A stretch of 64,000 nt of DNA from CAZEHS01 sp964424355 (GTDB lineage: Bacteria > Bacillota > Clostridia > Peptostreptococcales > Acidaminobacteraceae), in the NCBI GenBank assembly GCA_964424355.1, contig CAYRIO010000001.1, forward strand, positions 248,001 through 312,000, in the 5' to 3' direction. The position numbers were made by a program, and so were the translations under genes. Every line of letters begins with the position of its first letter. The first letter of the stretch is position 1. The notes under the pieces were generated by a model. That model was given only the letters and a program-made list of their open reading frames with translations. It made no database searches and was not told the origin of the DNA. Positions 44,256-53,902 of the stretch are shown here, piece after piece.

Positions 44256-45305
44256 ATGAGAGACAATGTAAAAGTAGTAATTTGGGGTTTCGGCGCAATG
44301 GGCGGCGGAATGGCTAAGGCTCTTGTAAAAAGAAAAGGGATCGAAATCGTTGGCGTATGCGACATGCATCCGGACCGCGTCGGCAGAGATATGTACGAAG
44401 TTCTTGGCGTTGAACGTGGGGACCGTAAGCCTGTCATCATCAATGGCAACGTTGAAGAAGTAATCACAGAAAAATGCTGCGACGTAGCACTCTGCGCCAC
44501 AGATTCCTTTACAAAAGATGCATTCCCAAGACTGAAATATTGTCTTGAAAAGAAAGTAAACGTTATTTCCACTGCAGAAGAAATGTCCTTCCCCCATGCT
44601 CAAAACCCCGACTTGGCTGATGAGCTTGACCGGATCGCTAAAGCAAACGGCGTAACCATTCTGGGTACAGGCATCAACCCAGGCCATATCATGGACCTGC
44701 TGGTTGTCGTTATGACCGGCTGCATGCTGGAAGTAGATCACATCGAAGCAAAACGCGTGAACAGCCTGTCACCATTCGGCCCCACTGTCATGCACGAGCA
44801 GGGCGTTGGTTTCACAGTTGAAAACTTCATGAAGGGCGTTGATGACGGTTCCATGGCTGGCCACGTTGGCTTCCACGAATCCGTTGGCATGATCGGCAAA
44901 GCATTGGGCTGGAAAGTTGAAAAGTTCGAACAACAAATGAAACCGATCGTTACAGATGTTGACCGTAAATCCCCATATGGCTTCGCAAAAGCTGGCGACG
45001 TTGCCGGCGTAAACATGACGGGTCAAGGCTATGTGGATGGCGAACTGAAGATCGATATGATCCACCCACAGCAAATCGAGCCTGAAATGGTTGGCCAAAT
45101 GACTGGGGACTATGTTGTCATCCAAGGGACTCCTCCCATCAACCTGGCTAACACCCCCGAAGTTGAAGGCGGCTTGGGCACCATCGCAATGTGCATCAAC
45201 ATGATCCCCCAAGTTATCAATGCCGCTCCTGGCCTGAAAACGATGATCGACCTGCCGGTTCCACGCTGCATCATGGGCGACTACCGCGATCAGCTTGACG
45301 CATAG
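44256..45305 (+). CDS. ord: 2,4-diaminopentanoate dehydrogenase
   Basis: The 349-residue enzyme oxidatively deaminates (2R,4S)-2,4-diaminopentanoate to 2-amino-4-oxopentanoate with NAD(P). The N-terminal Rossmann motif is VIWGFGAMGGGMAKAL. The protein has the length and sequence of clostridial Ord, related to DapB-type dehydrogenases. It is the first gene of the sigma-54-controlled ornithine operon and has TTGGAGG 10 bases upstream. The order ord-ortA-ortB-oraS-oraE matches Clostridium sticklandii. Confidence 0.93.
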   Translation: MRDNVKVVIWGFGAMGGGMAKALVKRKGIEIVGVCDMHPDRVGRDMYEVLGVERGDRKPVIINGNVEEVITEKCCDVALCATDSFTKDAFPRLKYCLEKKVNVISTAEEMSFPHAQNPDLADELDRIAKANGVTILGTGINPGHIMDLLVVVMTGCMLEVDHIEAKRVNSLSPFGPTVMHEQGVGFTVENFMKGVDDGSMAGHVGFHESVGMIGKALGWKVEKFEQQMKPIVTDVDRKSPYGFAKAGDVAGVNMTGQGYVDGELKIDMIHPQQIEPEMVGQMTGDYVVIQGTPPINLANTPEVEGGLGTIAMCINMIPQVINAAPGLKTMIDLPVPRCIMGDYRDQLDA

Positions 45306-45317
45306 GCGGTGAATCGG

Positions 45318-45626
45318 ATGCAAGCCAAAAAAGGTGAATGGGTTCTGATCCACAACATCATTTTGGCTCCGTCTGAAAGAGCACCCCAGGTTCCCGACGA
45401 TACTAAGGAAGTGCCCCTGGAGTTGTGGGTGAGGGGATACCTCACCCACAATGCTTCTCTCAACGACGAAGTCGAAATCGAAACAACTACTGGCCGCCTG
45501 GTGAAGGGGAAGATGATTGAAATCAATCCCTCCTATAACCACAGCTTTGGCAAGCACGTGCCTGAAGCTTTGGCCATCGGCCGTCAGTTGAAGGCCTACC
45601 TGTTTGGAGGTGGGAATCATGAGTAA
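45318..45626 (+). CDS. ortA: 2-amino-4-oxopentanoate thiolase, alpha subunit
   Basis: The 102-residue subunit pairs with OrtB to split 2-amino-4-oxopentanoate with CoA into acetyl-CoA and alanine. It has the characteristic WVLIHNIILAPSERAPQVPDDTKEVPLELWVRGYL N terminus, seen here over residues 8-42. ATG at 45318 lies 8 bases after AGGCGG; a GTG three codons earlier is less likely. Its end overlaps the ortB start by 8 bases. Confidence 0.92.
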   Translation: MQAKKGEWVLIHNIILAPSERAPQVPDDTKEVPLELWVRGYLTHNASLNDEVEIETTTGRLVKGKMIEINPSYNHSFGKHVPEALAIGRQLKAYLFGGGNHE

Positions 45627-47028
45627 TTCCAATAGCTACGCAGATGTAATGGCCCGCAGACCTGAGATCATGAAAAAGGCTGTCGGTATCGATTATTCTG
45701 AGTTTGAATCCGGATCCATCGCTTTCGATTACGAGCGGATGATGAAGGAAACAGGCTATACCCTCGAAGAAATGACCGAGATCCAGACCGGCACCGGGGT
45801 AGGCAACACGCCCCTTCTGGAAATGAAGAACCTGACAGCCCTGGCCCGTAAAGCGGCCGGAAACGGCAAAGGGGCTCGGATTTTTGTCAAGGATGAAGCC
45901 TGCAACCCATCCGGCAGCTTTAAGGCACGCCGTGCGGCCAATGCCGTATATCATGCCAAGAAGCTGGGCTACAAAGGGGTTATCGCAGCTACCAGCGGCA
46001 ATTACGGCGCAGCAGTGGCATCCCAGGCGGCTATGCAGGGCCTCAAGTGCATCATTGTCCAGGAATGCTACGACTCCAAAGGGGTCGGACAGCCTGAAAT
46101 CATTGAAAAAGCAAGAGCCTGCGAGGCACTGGGCGCAGAAGTGGTCCAGCTGTCCGTTGGACCGGAACTTTTCTACCAGTTCCTGCTGCTGCTTGAAACT
46201 ACGGGCTATTTCAACGCTTCCCTGTACACGCCCTTCGGCATTGCCGGCGTCGAGACCTTGGGTTACGAGCTGGCGATTCAACTCCGTGAACGGTTTGGAA
46301 AGGATCCCGATGTAGTGGTCTGCACCAACGCCGGCGGCGGAAACCTTACAGGAACCGCTCGGGGCCTGATCAAGGCTGGGGCGCTGAACACCCAGATCGT
46401 TGCCGCCAGTGTCAGCCTTCAGGGACTGCACATGGCCAGCGATAAACAATTCAACCGAAAATCCTTCACCACGGGTCACACCGGTTTCGGAATCCCATTC
46501 ACCACCTGGCCAGACCGCTCCGACGTCCCCCGTTCGGCAGCCCGGCCCCTCCGGTACATGGACCGATACATGACTGTTTCCCAAGGGGAAGTCTTTTACA
46601 TGACAGAGGCCCTGGCACAGCTGGAAGGCCTTGAAAGAGGCCCCGCAGGGAACGTTTCCCTGGCAGTGGCATTCTCCATCGCCCAAGAGCTGGATCAGGA
46701 CAAGATCGTGGTGGTTCAGGAGACTGAATACACCGGTGCCGGCAAGCACATGACGGCTCAGCTGTCCTTTGCCCGGGACAACGGTATCGATATCCACTTC
46801 GGCAACCCTGCTGAGGAAGTGCCCGGAACCAATATCATCCTGCCGAAGGATCCTACCTTCATCAAAGCGGTTGAACTGGATCTGGACAAGACCCGCAGAT
46901 CACTGATCAAGAATGCCCTGGCTACCTTTAAAGTGGAAGCTCCCACAGAAGAGGATGTCCGTTTCCTGGCAGAAGAAACAAAGAGCACCGTGGAATATGT
47001 GAAGGCTATTCTGGCTGAAACGAAGTAA
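45619..47028 (+). CDS. ortB: 2-amino-4-oxopentanoate thiolase, beta subunit (PLP-dependent)
   Basis: The 469-residue subunit is a fold-type II PLP enzyme related to threonine synthase. Lys102 in NPSGSFKARRA is the likely Schiff-base lysine, and the TNAGGGNLTGTA segment binds the PLP phosphate. With OrtA it performs the thiolytic step that yields acetyl-CoA and D-alanine. The start at 45619 has GGAGG and overlaps ortA, so the two subunits are translationally coupled. Confidence 0.93.
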   Translation: MSNSNSYADVMARRPEIMKKAVGIDYSEFESGSIAFDYERMMKETGYTLEEMTEIQTGTGVGNTPLLEMKNLTALARKAAGNGKGARIFVKDEACNPSGSFKARRAANAVYHAKKLGYKGVIAATSGNYGAAVASQAAMQGLKCIIVQECYDSKGVGQPEIIEKARACEALGAEVVQLSVGPELFYQFLLLLETTGYFNASLYTPFGIAGVETLGYELAIQLRERFGKDPDVVVCTNAGGGNLTGTARGLIKAGALNTQIVAASVSLQGLHMASDKQFNRKSFTTGHTGFGIPFTTWPDRSDVPRSAARPLRYMDRYMTVSQGEVFYMTEALAQLEGLERGPAGNVSLAVAFSIAQELDQDKIVVVQETEYTGAGKHMTAQLSFARDNGIDIHFGNPAEEVPGTNIILPKDPTFIKAVELDLDKTRRSLIKNALATFKVEAPTEEDVRFLAEETKSTVEYVKAILAETK

Positions 47029-47051
47029 TCAAAAAACATTGGAGGAAAATC

Positions 47052-47429
47052 ATGAAAGGCTTACTCAAACGCCCCGACGATTTTAAAGATCGCAGAAAGC
47101 ATATCGCCAATCTTTCCGACGCTGAACTGCGCGCAAAATTCTGGGAACTCACTGAAAAAGTGGTTGATCCCATGATCGACTTGGCCCGTACCCATACAAC
47201 CCCCTCCGTTGAGCGTGCTGTTCTGCTCCGCATGGGTTTCTCCAGCATCGAAGCGAAGCCCCTTGTGAACCTGGCTATGGACCACGGTCTTATCGCTAAA
47301 GGCGTGGGCAACGTGATCTACCGTGTTGCAAAAGAGAAGAACCTCGACATTCGCCAGGCTGGCCTCGAGCTCCTCGACGGCAAGCACTGGGAAGATGCAG
47401 TAAAACTCTTCAAAGGAGGATCCCTCTAA
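47052..47429 (+). CDS. oraS: D-ornithine 4,5-aminomutase, small subunit
   Basis: The 125-residue small subunit is required for assembly and activity of the adenosylcobalamin- and PLP-dependent mutase. Its sequence (KRPDDFKDRRKHIANLSDAELRAKFWELTEKVVDPMIDLA) is characteristic. The TAATG junction places its stop one base into the oraE start, so the subunits are coupled. Confidence 0.93.
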   Translation: MKGLLKRPDDFKDRRKHIANLSDAELRAKFWELTEKVVDPMIDLARTHTTPSVERAVLLRMGFSSIEAKPLVNLAMDHGLIAKGVGNVIYRVAKEKNLDIRQAGLELLDGKHWEDAVKLFKGGSL

Positions 47430-49642
47430 TGCAAAATCTGACTCCAAACACAAAACTGGATGTACGTGAAATCCTGAAGGACCTTGAAAACTACCGGCCC
47501 AAGCGTCGCGGCTGGACATGGAGAAAGCATGAGCCGGAGATCGTTATGCACGGCCATGAGTACCATGACTGCTCCACACCCTTGAAAAACAGCATCGGTA
47601 TCCAATCCGCTATCCAATATTTCGACAACCTGGACCCACAGCCTAAAGAGACGATCACAACCGAAATCGCTTCCGGCCGTTTCGAGGACGATATCCGTCG
47701 TATGCGTATGGCTGCATGGCATGGCGCTGACCATATCATGGTTATCCGTACCGCTGGTCAGTCCCACTTCGACGGTCTGATTGAAGGCACGCCCCAAGGT
47801 ATCGGCGGGGTTCCCATCACCCGGAAGCAAGTCCGCGCACAGCGTAAAGCCCTGGATATCATCGAGGATGAAGTGGGTCGTGAGATCAACTACCACTCCT
47901 ATGTATCCGGCGTAGCAGGTCCAGACGTTGCGGTTATGTTCGCTGAAGAAGGCATCAACGGCGCTCACCAGGATCCTCAGTACAACGTTCTGTACCGGAA
48001 CATCAACATGATCCGTTCCTTCATCGACGCAGCTGAGTCCAAGTGCGTCATGAGCTGGGCCGATATGGCTCAGATCGACGGTGCTCACAACGCCAACGCG
48101 ACTGCCCGTGATGCTTGGAAGGTTATGCCCGAGCTGATCGTACAGCACGCCATCAACTCCTTGTACTCCGAAAAAGCAGGCATGAAGAAAGAGAACATCT
48201 GTCTCTCCACAGTACCACCGACAGCTTCTCCCATCCCTTGCCTCAAATACGACCTGCCATACGCCGTAGCCCTTCGGGATTTCCTCTCCGACTACCGTAT
48301 GCGTGCGCAAATGAACACAAAATACATCACTTCCTCCAGCCGTGAAGCCACAGTCACCCATGTTATGAACATGATGATCTCCAAGATGACTTCCGCAGAT
48401 ATCCAGTCCACCATTACGCCTGATGAAGGTCGAAATGTGCCCTGGCATATCTTCAACATCGAAGCCTGTGACACTGCGAAGCAGACACTGGTGGGCATGG
48501 ACAGCCTGATGGAAATGGTTGAGCTGAAAAAAGACGGTTTCCTGCCAGAGAAGGCCCGTGAGCTGAAAGAGCGCGCAGTGCTGTACATGGAAGAAATGAT
48601 TGAAGTAGGCGGCTACTTTGCAGCTGTTGAAAAAGGCTTCTTCGTTGACTCGGGTATGTACCCAGAGCGTCACGGCGATGGTATTGCCCGTAAGATGAAC
48701 GATGGTATCGGCGCTGGTAAAGTATTCCTTCGTGATGCGGACTACATGGCTCCGGTAACGGCTCACTTCGGTAACAACAACGTGGCTCAGTACGATCCTT
48801 CCGCTGTAAACGATCCTTCCAAGCTGATCGGCGGCTGTACCTTCGAAAAGCCTGAGAAGATCATCTACATCGATGAGCTGGATGAGACCGATAACTGCAA
48901 CGTCCGTATGGAAGAAGCAGAAAAATACCGGAACACCAACCTCATCAAGCCTGAGATGGAGTGGCTGGCTGACGGTACCGTTACAGTAGACCTCTTCCTG
49001 CCCACCAGCAAACGGATTGCAGAATTCGCTGCTGTTGAGTTCGGCAAAGGCATGAACCTGAAGAACGTTGAAGTGATCCACGCTGAAATGCTTCACCCCT
49101 CCGAGGGAACCCGTGTTGTCGTTAAGGGAACACTGGATATGGAAATCGACATCAACAAACTGGTCATCCCCGATGAGCCCATCCTGTACAACGATGACGA
49201 GCTCTGGGCTGCCATTGCTGCTCGACCCATGAAAGTTGTTGCTGCAACCGTTGGCGAAGACGAGCACTCCGTAGGTCTGCGTGAAGTCATCGATATCAAG
49301 CACGGCGGCATCGAGAAGTGGGGCATCGAAGTGGAATACCTGGGCACATCTTGCCCCGTTGAAAAGCTTGTTGACGCTGCAATCGAATTGAATGCAGACG
49401 CCATCCTGGCTTCCACCATCATCTCCCACGATGATACACACTACAAGAACATGAAGCGCATCCACGAATACGCTATTGAAAAAGGCGTTCGTGAGAAGCT
49501 GATCATCTGCGCCGGCGGTACGCAGGTAACGCCTGAAAAAGCTGTTGCCAGCGGGATGGATGCCGGTTTCACCAGAGGCCACCGTGGTAACCACGTTGCT
49601 ACCTTCATGGTGCGTAACCGCGAAGAGCGTTTCGGCAAGTAA
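47429..49642 (+). CDS. oraE: D-ornithine 4,5-aminomutase, large subunit
   Basis: The 737-residue subunit converts D-ornithine to 2,4-diaminopentanoate by a radical shift. The N-terminal TIM barrel (about 1-400) binds PLP substrate adducts. The C-terminal Rossmann domain (about 600-735) binds cobalamin in base-off form through D611-x-H613-x-x-G, with GTSCPVE and IICAGGTQV segments lining the pocket. The length matches the Clostridium sticklandii enzyme. A 722-codon open frame exists on the opposite strand but is a shadow of the codon usage here. Confidence 0.95.
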   Translation: MQNLTPNTKLDVREILKDLENYRPKRRGWTWRKHEPEIVMHGHEYHDCSTPLKNSIGIQSAIQYFDNLDPQPKETITTEIASGRFEDDIRRMRMAAWHGADHIMVIRTAGQSHFDGLIEGTPQGIGGVPITRKQVRAQRKALDIIEDEVGREINYHSYVSGVAGPDVAVMFAEEGINGAHQDPQYNVLYRNINMIRSFIDAAESKCVMSWADMAQIDGAHNANATARDAWKVMPELIVQHAINSLYSEKAGMKKENICLSTVPPTASPIPCLKYDLPYAVALRDFLSDYRMRAQMNTKYITSSSREATVTHVMNMMISKMTSADIQSTITPDEGRNVPWHIFNIEACDTAKQTLVGMDSLMEMVELKKDGFLPEKARELKERAVLYMEEMIEVGGYFAAVEKGFFVDSGMYPERHGDGIARKMNDGIGAGKVFLRDADYMAPVTAHFGNNNVAQYDPSAVNDPSKLIGGCTFEKPEKIIYIDELDETDNCNVRMEEAEKYRNTNLIKPEMEWLADGTVTVDLFLPTSKRIAEFAAVEFGKGMNLKNVEVIHAEMLHPSEGTRVVVKGTLDMEIDINKLVIPDEPILYNDDELWAAIAARPMKVVAATVGEDEHSVGLREVIDIKHGGIEKWGIEVEYLGTSCPVEKLVDAAIELNADAILASTIISHDDTHYKNMKRIHEYAIEKGVREKLIICAGGTQVTPEKAVASGMDAGFTRGHRGNHVATFMVRNREERFGK

Positions 49643-49668
49643 CCCTAACTGAAGAAAGAGGGATTTGA

Positions 49669-51039
49669 ATGGTAATCGACGTACTGGTAGCCGAAATCGG
49701 CAGCACCACCACCGTTGTCAACGCATTCAAAGACCTGGACACGCCTGACCCTGTCTTTATTGGACAGGGTCAGGCCCCTACTAGCGTCCTGCAAGGGGAC
49801 GTGAACATCGGGCTGAAGGATGCCATCGACTCACTGAAGAGGAATCTCGGAGCAGAGACCTTGGATTACCGGGAATTGATGGCTACCTCCAGTGCCGCTG
49901 GGGGTCTTAAGATGACGGTCCACGGACTTGTCTACGACATGACAGCAAAGGCTGCCCGCGAAGCCGCTTTGGGCGCTGGGGCCAATATCCATATGGTCAC
50001 CGCCGGCAGGCTGCGACGCAGCGAAATCAAGAAAATCCAGGAGCTCAGTCCCAACATCATCCTCATCGCAGGGGGTGTGGATTACGGTGAAGCGGATACG
50101 GCACTCTACAATGCCGAAGTCATCGCCAAGCTGGATATGACCGTCCCTGTGATTTATGCCGGCAACGTCGTGAATCAGGACGATGTCCGGGAGATCTTTG
50201 AAGAGAACGGGAAAAGCCATCTTCTCTATATCGTTGAAAACGTTTACCCCAGGATCGATACCCTCAACGTGGAACCGACCCGCAAGGTCATCCAGGATGT
50301 TTTTGAGGAGCATATTGTCCATGCTCCGGGCATGTCCCATGTCCGTGACATGGTCAAGGGCCATATCATTCCAACCCCCGGCGCTGTCATGGAAGCCTCC
50401 AAGGTCCTGATGGCGGATATCGGGGACCTGATGACCCTGGATGTGGGCGGCGCAACGACGGACATCCATTCCGTAACAGAAGATACGGAAGAGGTGAGCA
50501 AGATTCTGCTGTCCCCGGAGCCCAAGGCGAAGCGGACGGTGGAAGGGGACTTGGGAGTCTTCGTGAACATGACCAACGTGGTGGAACTGATCGGTCTTGA
50601 GAAGCTGGCCAAGGATCTGCACATGGATCTGGATCAGGTGCAGTATCTCATCGACCACCATCTGCCCATCCCGGTGGAAGAGGATCAGAAAAAATTCGTT
50701 GAACGGCTCACTCTTGAAGCCGTCATTCTTTCAAGCCATCGCCACGCCGGCGGGTTCCGGGATATCTTCGGCAGCTCCGGCAAGGTGAAAATGGCTGAAG
50801 GGAAGGATCTCACCGGGGTCAAGTACATCGTGGGAACCGGCGGGGCCCTGACACGGCTGCCCAACCGCCTGGAGATCCTTAAAAAGATCGCCCAAAGCAA
50901 CCAGGGGAACAAGCTGCTGCCCAACCCCGAATGCGTGATCCTCATCGATAACCACTACATCATGGCCTCCCTGGGGGTCCTCTCCAAGGAATATCCGGAG
51001 GCGGCCCTGCGGCTGATGAAGAAGAGTCTTGAAATATAA
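49669..51039 (+). CDS. GlmL/MutL-like cobalamin mutase reactivase
   Basis: The 456-residue protein is an ASKHA-fold ATPase of the GlmL/MutL family. It has an N-terminal phosphate-1 motif (AEIGSTTTVVNAF), a central DVGGATTDIHSV motif and a C-terminal GTGGALTRLPN adenosine motif. Family members lie beside glutamate or ornithine mutases and are thought to exchange damaged cobalamin. Between oraE and orr, its likely job is to keep OraSE active. The start has GAGGG upstream. Confidence 0.88.
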   Translation: MVIDVLVAEIGSTTTVVNAFKDLDTPDPVFIGQGQAPTSVLQGDVNIGLKDAIDSLKRNLGAETLDYRELMATSSAAGGLKMTVHGLVYDMTAKAAREAALGAGANIHMVTAGRLRRSEIKKIQELSPNIILIAGGVDYGEADTALYNAEVIAKLDMTVPVIYAGNVVNQDDVREIFEENGKSHLLYIVENVYPRIDTLNVEPTRKVIQDVFEEHIVHAPGMSHVRDMVKGHIIPTPGAVMEASKVLMADIGDLMTLDVGGATTDIHSVTEDTEEVSKILLSPEPKAKRTVEGDLGVFVNMTNVVELIGLEKLAKDLHMDLDQVQYLIDHHLPIPVEEDQKKFVERLTLEAVILSSHRHAGGFRDIFGSSGKVKMAEGKDLTGVKYIVGTGGALTRLPNRLEILKKIAQSNQGNKLLPNPECVILIDNHYIMASLGVLSKEYPEAALRLMKKSLEI

Positions 51040-51056
51040 TTGAAGGAGGAACTGTC

Positions 51057-52121
51057 TTGAAGTATCCTTTGCTTGAAGTGAACCTTACTAAACTGGAGCA
51101 TAACGTCAGAACCCTCAACGGGATCTGCAAAGCACATAAGATCAACACCATGGCAGTCACCAAAGCATTTTGCGCCCTGGACCCTATGGTTGAAGCCATC
51201 GTGGCTGGCGGCGTCGATTTCCTGGCGGATTCCCGTGTAGAGAATCTGGAGCGCATGAAACGGTTCGATCTGCCCAAGGTGTTGCTGCGCCTGCCTATGG
51301 CGTCCGAAGTGGACCGTGTGGTCGCCAGCGTGGATATCAGCAACAACTCAGAGCTGGCCACCATCCGCCTGCTGGATGCTGAAGCCAAAAAACAGGGGAA
51401 GACCCACGGCATCATCCTGATGGTGGACCTGGGGGACCTGCGGGAAGGCATCTGGCCCACAGAGGTCAATGCCACAGTGGAAGAGATCCTGAAGCTGAAG
51501 AACATCCGCCTGGTGGGGATGGGGGTCAACCTTACCTGCTACGGCGGTGTCATTCCGGATGAAAACAACCTGGGTCAGCTGTGTCAGCTGGCTAAGGAAG
51601 TGGAGGAGAAGTTCGGCATCCAGCTGGATATCATCTCCGGCGGCAACTCCAGCAGCCTCTATCTGCTGGATAAGAATAAAATGCCGACGAAGATCAACAA
51701 CCTCCGTCCCGGTGAAGCGCTCCTGCTGGGCCGCGAAACCGCCTACGGCGAAGACCTGCCCAACACCTATCCGGATGTCTTCACATTCAAGGCGCAGATC
51801 ATCGAGCTAAAAGAAAAGCAATCGGTCCCCATCGGTGAAATCGGCATGGATGCCTTCGGCAACAAGCCCACCTACACGGACCGGGGTGTCCGCAAACGGG
51901 CCATCCTCGGCATCGGTAAGCAGGATGTGAACCCTGATTACCTGGTTCTGAAGGACCAGAAGATCATCGTCCTGGGCGCCAGCAGCGATCACCTGATCCT
52001 GGACGTGACGGATTCCGACACCGCCTACCAGGTGGGGGATGTGGTTGAATTCGGTGTAGAGTATGGCTCCCTGCTGCAGCTGATGACAACGGAATATGTT
52101 GAAAAAGTAATGGTGAAATAG
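51057..52121 (+). CDS. orr: Ornithine racemase
   Basis: The 354-residue PLP enzyme converts L-ornithine to D-ornithine, the substrate of OraSE. It belongs to the alanine-racemase family, with the PLP lysine Lys36 in MAVTKAFC. The start is TTG, 6 bases after AAGGAGGA, and translation begins KYPLLEVNLTKLEHNV. No other start fits. It is the last gene of the operon and is followed by a strong terminator. Its last position means the first chemical step is encoded farthest from the promoter. Confidence 0.93.
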   Translation: MKYPLLEVNLTKLEHNVRTLNGICKAHKINTMAVTKAFCALDPMVEAIVAGGVDFLADSRVENLERMKRFDLPKVLLRLPMASEVDRVVASVDISNNSELATIRLLDAEAKKQGKTHGIILMVDLGDLREGIWPTEVNATVEEILKLKNIRLVGMGVNLTCYGGVIPDENNLGQLCQLAKEVEEKFGIQLDIISGGNSSSLYLLDKNKMPTKINNLRPGEALLLGRETAYGEDLPNTYPDVFTFKAQIIELKEKQSVPIGEIGMDAFGNKPTYTDRGVRKRAILGIGKQDVNPDYLVLKDQKIIVLGASSDHLILDVTDSDTAYQVGDVVEFGVEYGSLLQLMTTEYVEKVMVK

Positions 52122-52160
52122 AAGAAAGGTAGAGCGATATAAAAAGCTCTACCTTTCTTC
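52121..52160. terminator. Terminator at the end of the ornithine operon
   Basis: Two perfect 15-bp arms (GAAGAAAGGTAGAGC / GCTCTACCTTTCTTC) flank a 10-base loop, directly at the orr stop codon and between convergent genes. The plus-strand side has ATTTATT rather than a pure T-run. Confidence 0.8.
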
Positions 52161-52170
52161 ATTTATTGAT

Positions 52171-53739
52171 TCAAGATTTCAAGATCCTTATCACTTCCTC
52201 CTTGCAGGCGAATAGGATATCCACCAGTTCTGGATCGAATTGTGTGCTTTGGTTGTTCTGGAGATGGGCAAAGGCTTCATCCATGCTCCAGGCCTCACGA
52301 TAAGGGTTCTCATGGGTCAGGGAGTCCATCACATCTGCCATGGCAACGATTCGGGCGGCCATGGGGATATCTTTTCCTGAAAGCCCTGCCGGATATCCTG
52401 AACCGTCATAATGCTCATGATGGTGGCGGCAAATCGTTGCAGCCCATTTTAACACCTGAAGCGTTGATTGACTGAATAGCGTAGCGCCAATCTCTGCATG
52501 GTTTTTAACAGCAGAATATTCTTCAGGTGTGAGTCTGTCCGGTTTCAGCAGCAGTGATTCTGGAATGCCGGCTTTGCCGGCATCATGCAGGATGCTGGCG
52601 AGCCTCAGGACGCTTTTTTCTTCCGCCGTGTGCCCCAGCTTATCGGCGATGAGCACTGCGATATCAGATACCCGGTTCACATGGCTGCGGGCACCCTGGG
52701 GCCGCTTTTCGATGAAATTTCCCAAGGCGCTGATGATTTCGCTCTGTGCCAGGATGATTTCCTGGTTTATCAGATAATTATCCAGGGCCAGGGAGTAGTG
52801 GGCAAGAAAAGCCCGGATCAGATCCAAATCGTATTTGAACTCTTTTCCTTCAATGAATATAAAGGATTTCGTGTTGCCCCGGAGGGTTTTGTACACGAGA
52901 AACCCTTGCTCCATTTCAATGACATTATCTCCAGGCAAGTTTTGCACAGAAAGGGCTTTTTCATAGATCCGGTTCAGCTCATCAACTTCTTGGACGCATT
53001 TTCCGATCAGATCCTTATAGCGTCCTGTAGCGGCGATAACCACGCCAAAACAGGAGTCGTCTGAAAAAATCAGTCCGCCCTTATCTCCCTTTTCCCTGAA
53101 GTAGAGGGTCGTATCATCATCTCTGAAAAACATAATTTGCTCCAGGATACAGTTGTAAAAATCGGTTACGGAGCCTTGGATAAAAAGCTCGGAGCTGACA
53201 GAAATGATTTTTTCAAGACCGATCCGGTTGTGTTCTAAGGCCATGATATCCCGATAGGATCGGAGGGCTTCATACAATGACGTGTACAATCGCTGTACCG
53301 TCAGCTCGGTCTTCAACCGGTAATCATTGATATCATATTCCGCAATAACCTGTTCTTCAGGGGCTTCTCCCGGTTGCCCAGTTCGAAGAATGATCCGGAT
53401 TCTCTTGTTTTTCAGGGTGTTGCGTATGTAGTCCACAACCTTAAGACCTGAATCACTTTCTTCCATGACCACATCCAGCATGATCAATGCGATATCATCA
53501 TGCTCCCGGAGTCTTGACATGGCTTCTTTGCCGGTAAATGCATCTATGAATTCCAAGCCGCGTCCTTCAAACTGGAAGCTCTTCAGGACCATCTTAGTCG
53601 TTGTGTGCATTTCTGTTTCATCATCAACAATCAGCACCTTGAAAGGTTTCTTCTTGGGCTTTTCCACGATGGGTTCATCATCAATCAGAAAATCAAGATC
53701 ATACATTTTTTTATCTGATGCAGTTATGTTGGATCCCAT
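52171..53739 (-). CDS. Response regulator with DUF3369 and HD-GYP domains
   Basis: The 522-residue protein has a receiver domain (about 33-155; VLIVDDETEMH, IMLDVVMEESDSG), a DUF3369 sensor-like region (about 175-340) and an HD-GYP domain (about 350-520; HDAGKAGIPE, HHEHYDGSGYP). It should be a phosphorylation-controlled cyclic di-GMP phosphodiesterase. No kinase is adjacent, so its partner lies elsewhere; the giant hybrid kinase at 2508 also lacks an adjacent partner, but nothing links them directly. The start has AAGGTGG upstream. Confidence 0.9.
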   Translation of the reverse strand: MGSNITASDKKMYDLDFLIDDEPIVEKPKKKPFKVLIVDDETEMHTTTKMVLKSFQFEGRGLEFIDAFTGKEAMSRLREHDDIALIMLDVVMEESDSGLKVVDYIRNTLKNKRIRIILRTGQPGEAPEEQVIAEYDINDYRLKTELTVQRLYTSLYEALRSYRDIMALEHNRIGLEKIISVSSELFIQGSVTDFYNCILEQIMFFRDDDTTLYFREKGDKGGLIFSDDSCFGVVIAATGRYKDLIGKCVQEVDELNRIYEKALSVQNLPGDNVIEMEQGFLVYKTLRGNTKSFIFIEGKEFKYDLDLIRAFLAHYSLALDNYLINQEIILAQSEIISALGNFIEKRPQGARSHVNRVSDIAVLIADKLGHTAEEKSVLRLASILHDAGKAGIPESLLLKPDRLTPEEYSAVKNHAEIGATLFSQSTLQVLKWAATICRHHHEHYDGSGYPAGLSGKDIPMAARIVAMADVMDSLTHENPYREAWSMDEAFAHLQNNQSTQFDPELVDILFACKEEVIRILKS

Positions 53740-53844
53740 GGCAAAACCACCTTCGATTTCAGTATTTTGGATATTTATACCTCTAAATTGAAGGTCTAAT
53801 CAACTCGTTGCCCTGATTCAGAAGATAATGCATCCTCTTGATTC

Positions 53845-53873
53845 TTTACACCCCAAAAGCCCTGTGCTATACT
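53845..53873 (+). promoter_or_regulatory. Promoter of rarA
   Basis: TTTACA, a 17-base spacer and TATACT lie about 30 bases before the rarA start. An in-frame ATG upstream of this promoter is therefore not the true start. Confidence 0.75.
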
Positions 53874-53902
53874 GCAAACAGATGTTCCCATGGAGGGCGA
53901 AA

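Noticed and set aside
47426..49594. A 722-codon open frame on the minus strand, opposite oraE
   Set aside because: It is a by-product of codon usage in oraE. It has no ribosome site, no recognisable domain and low-complexity composition. Similar antisense frames occur opposite many real genes here.
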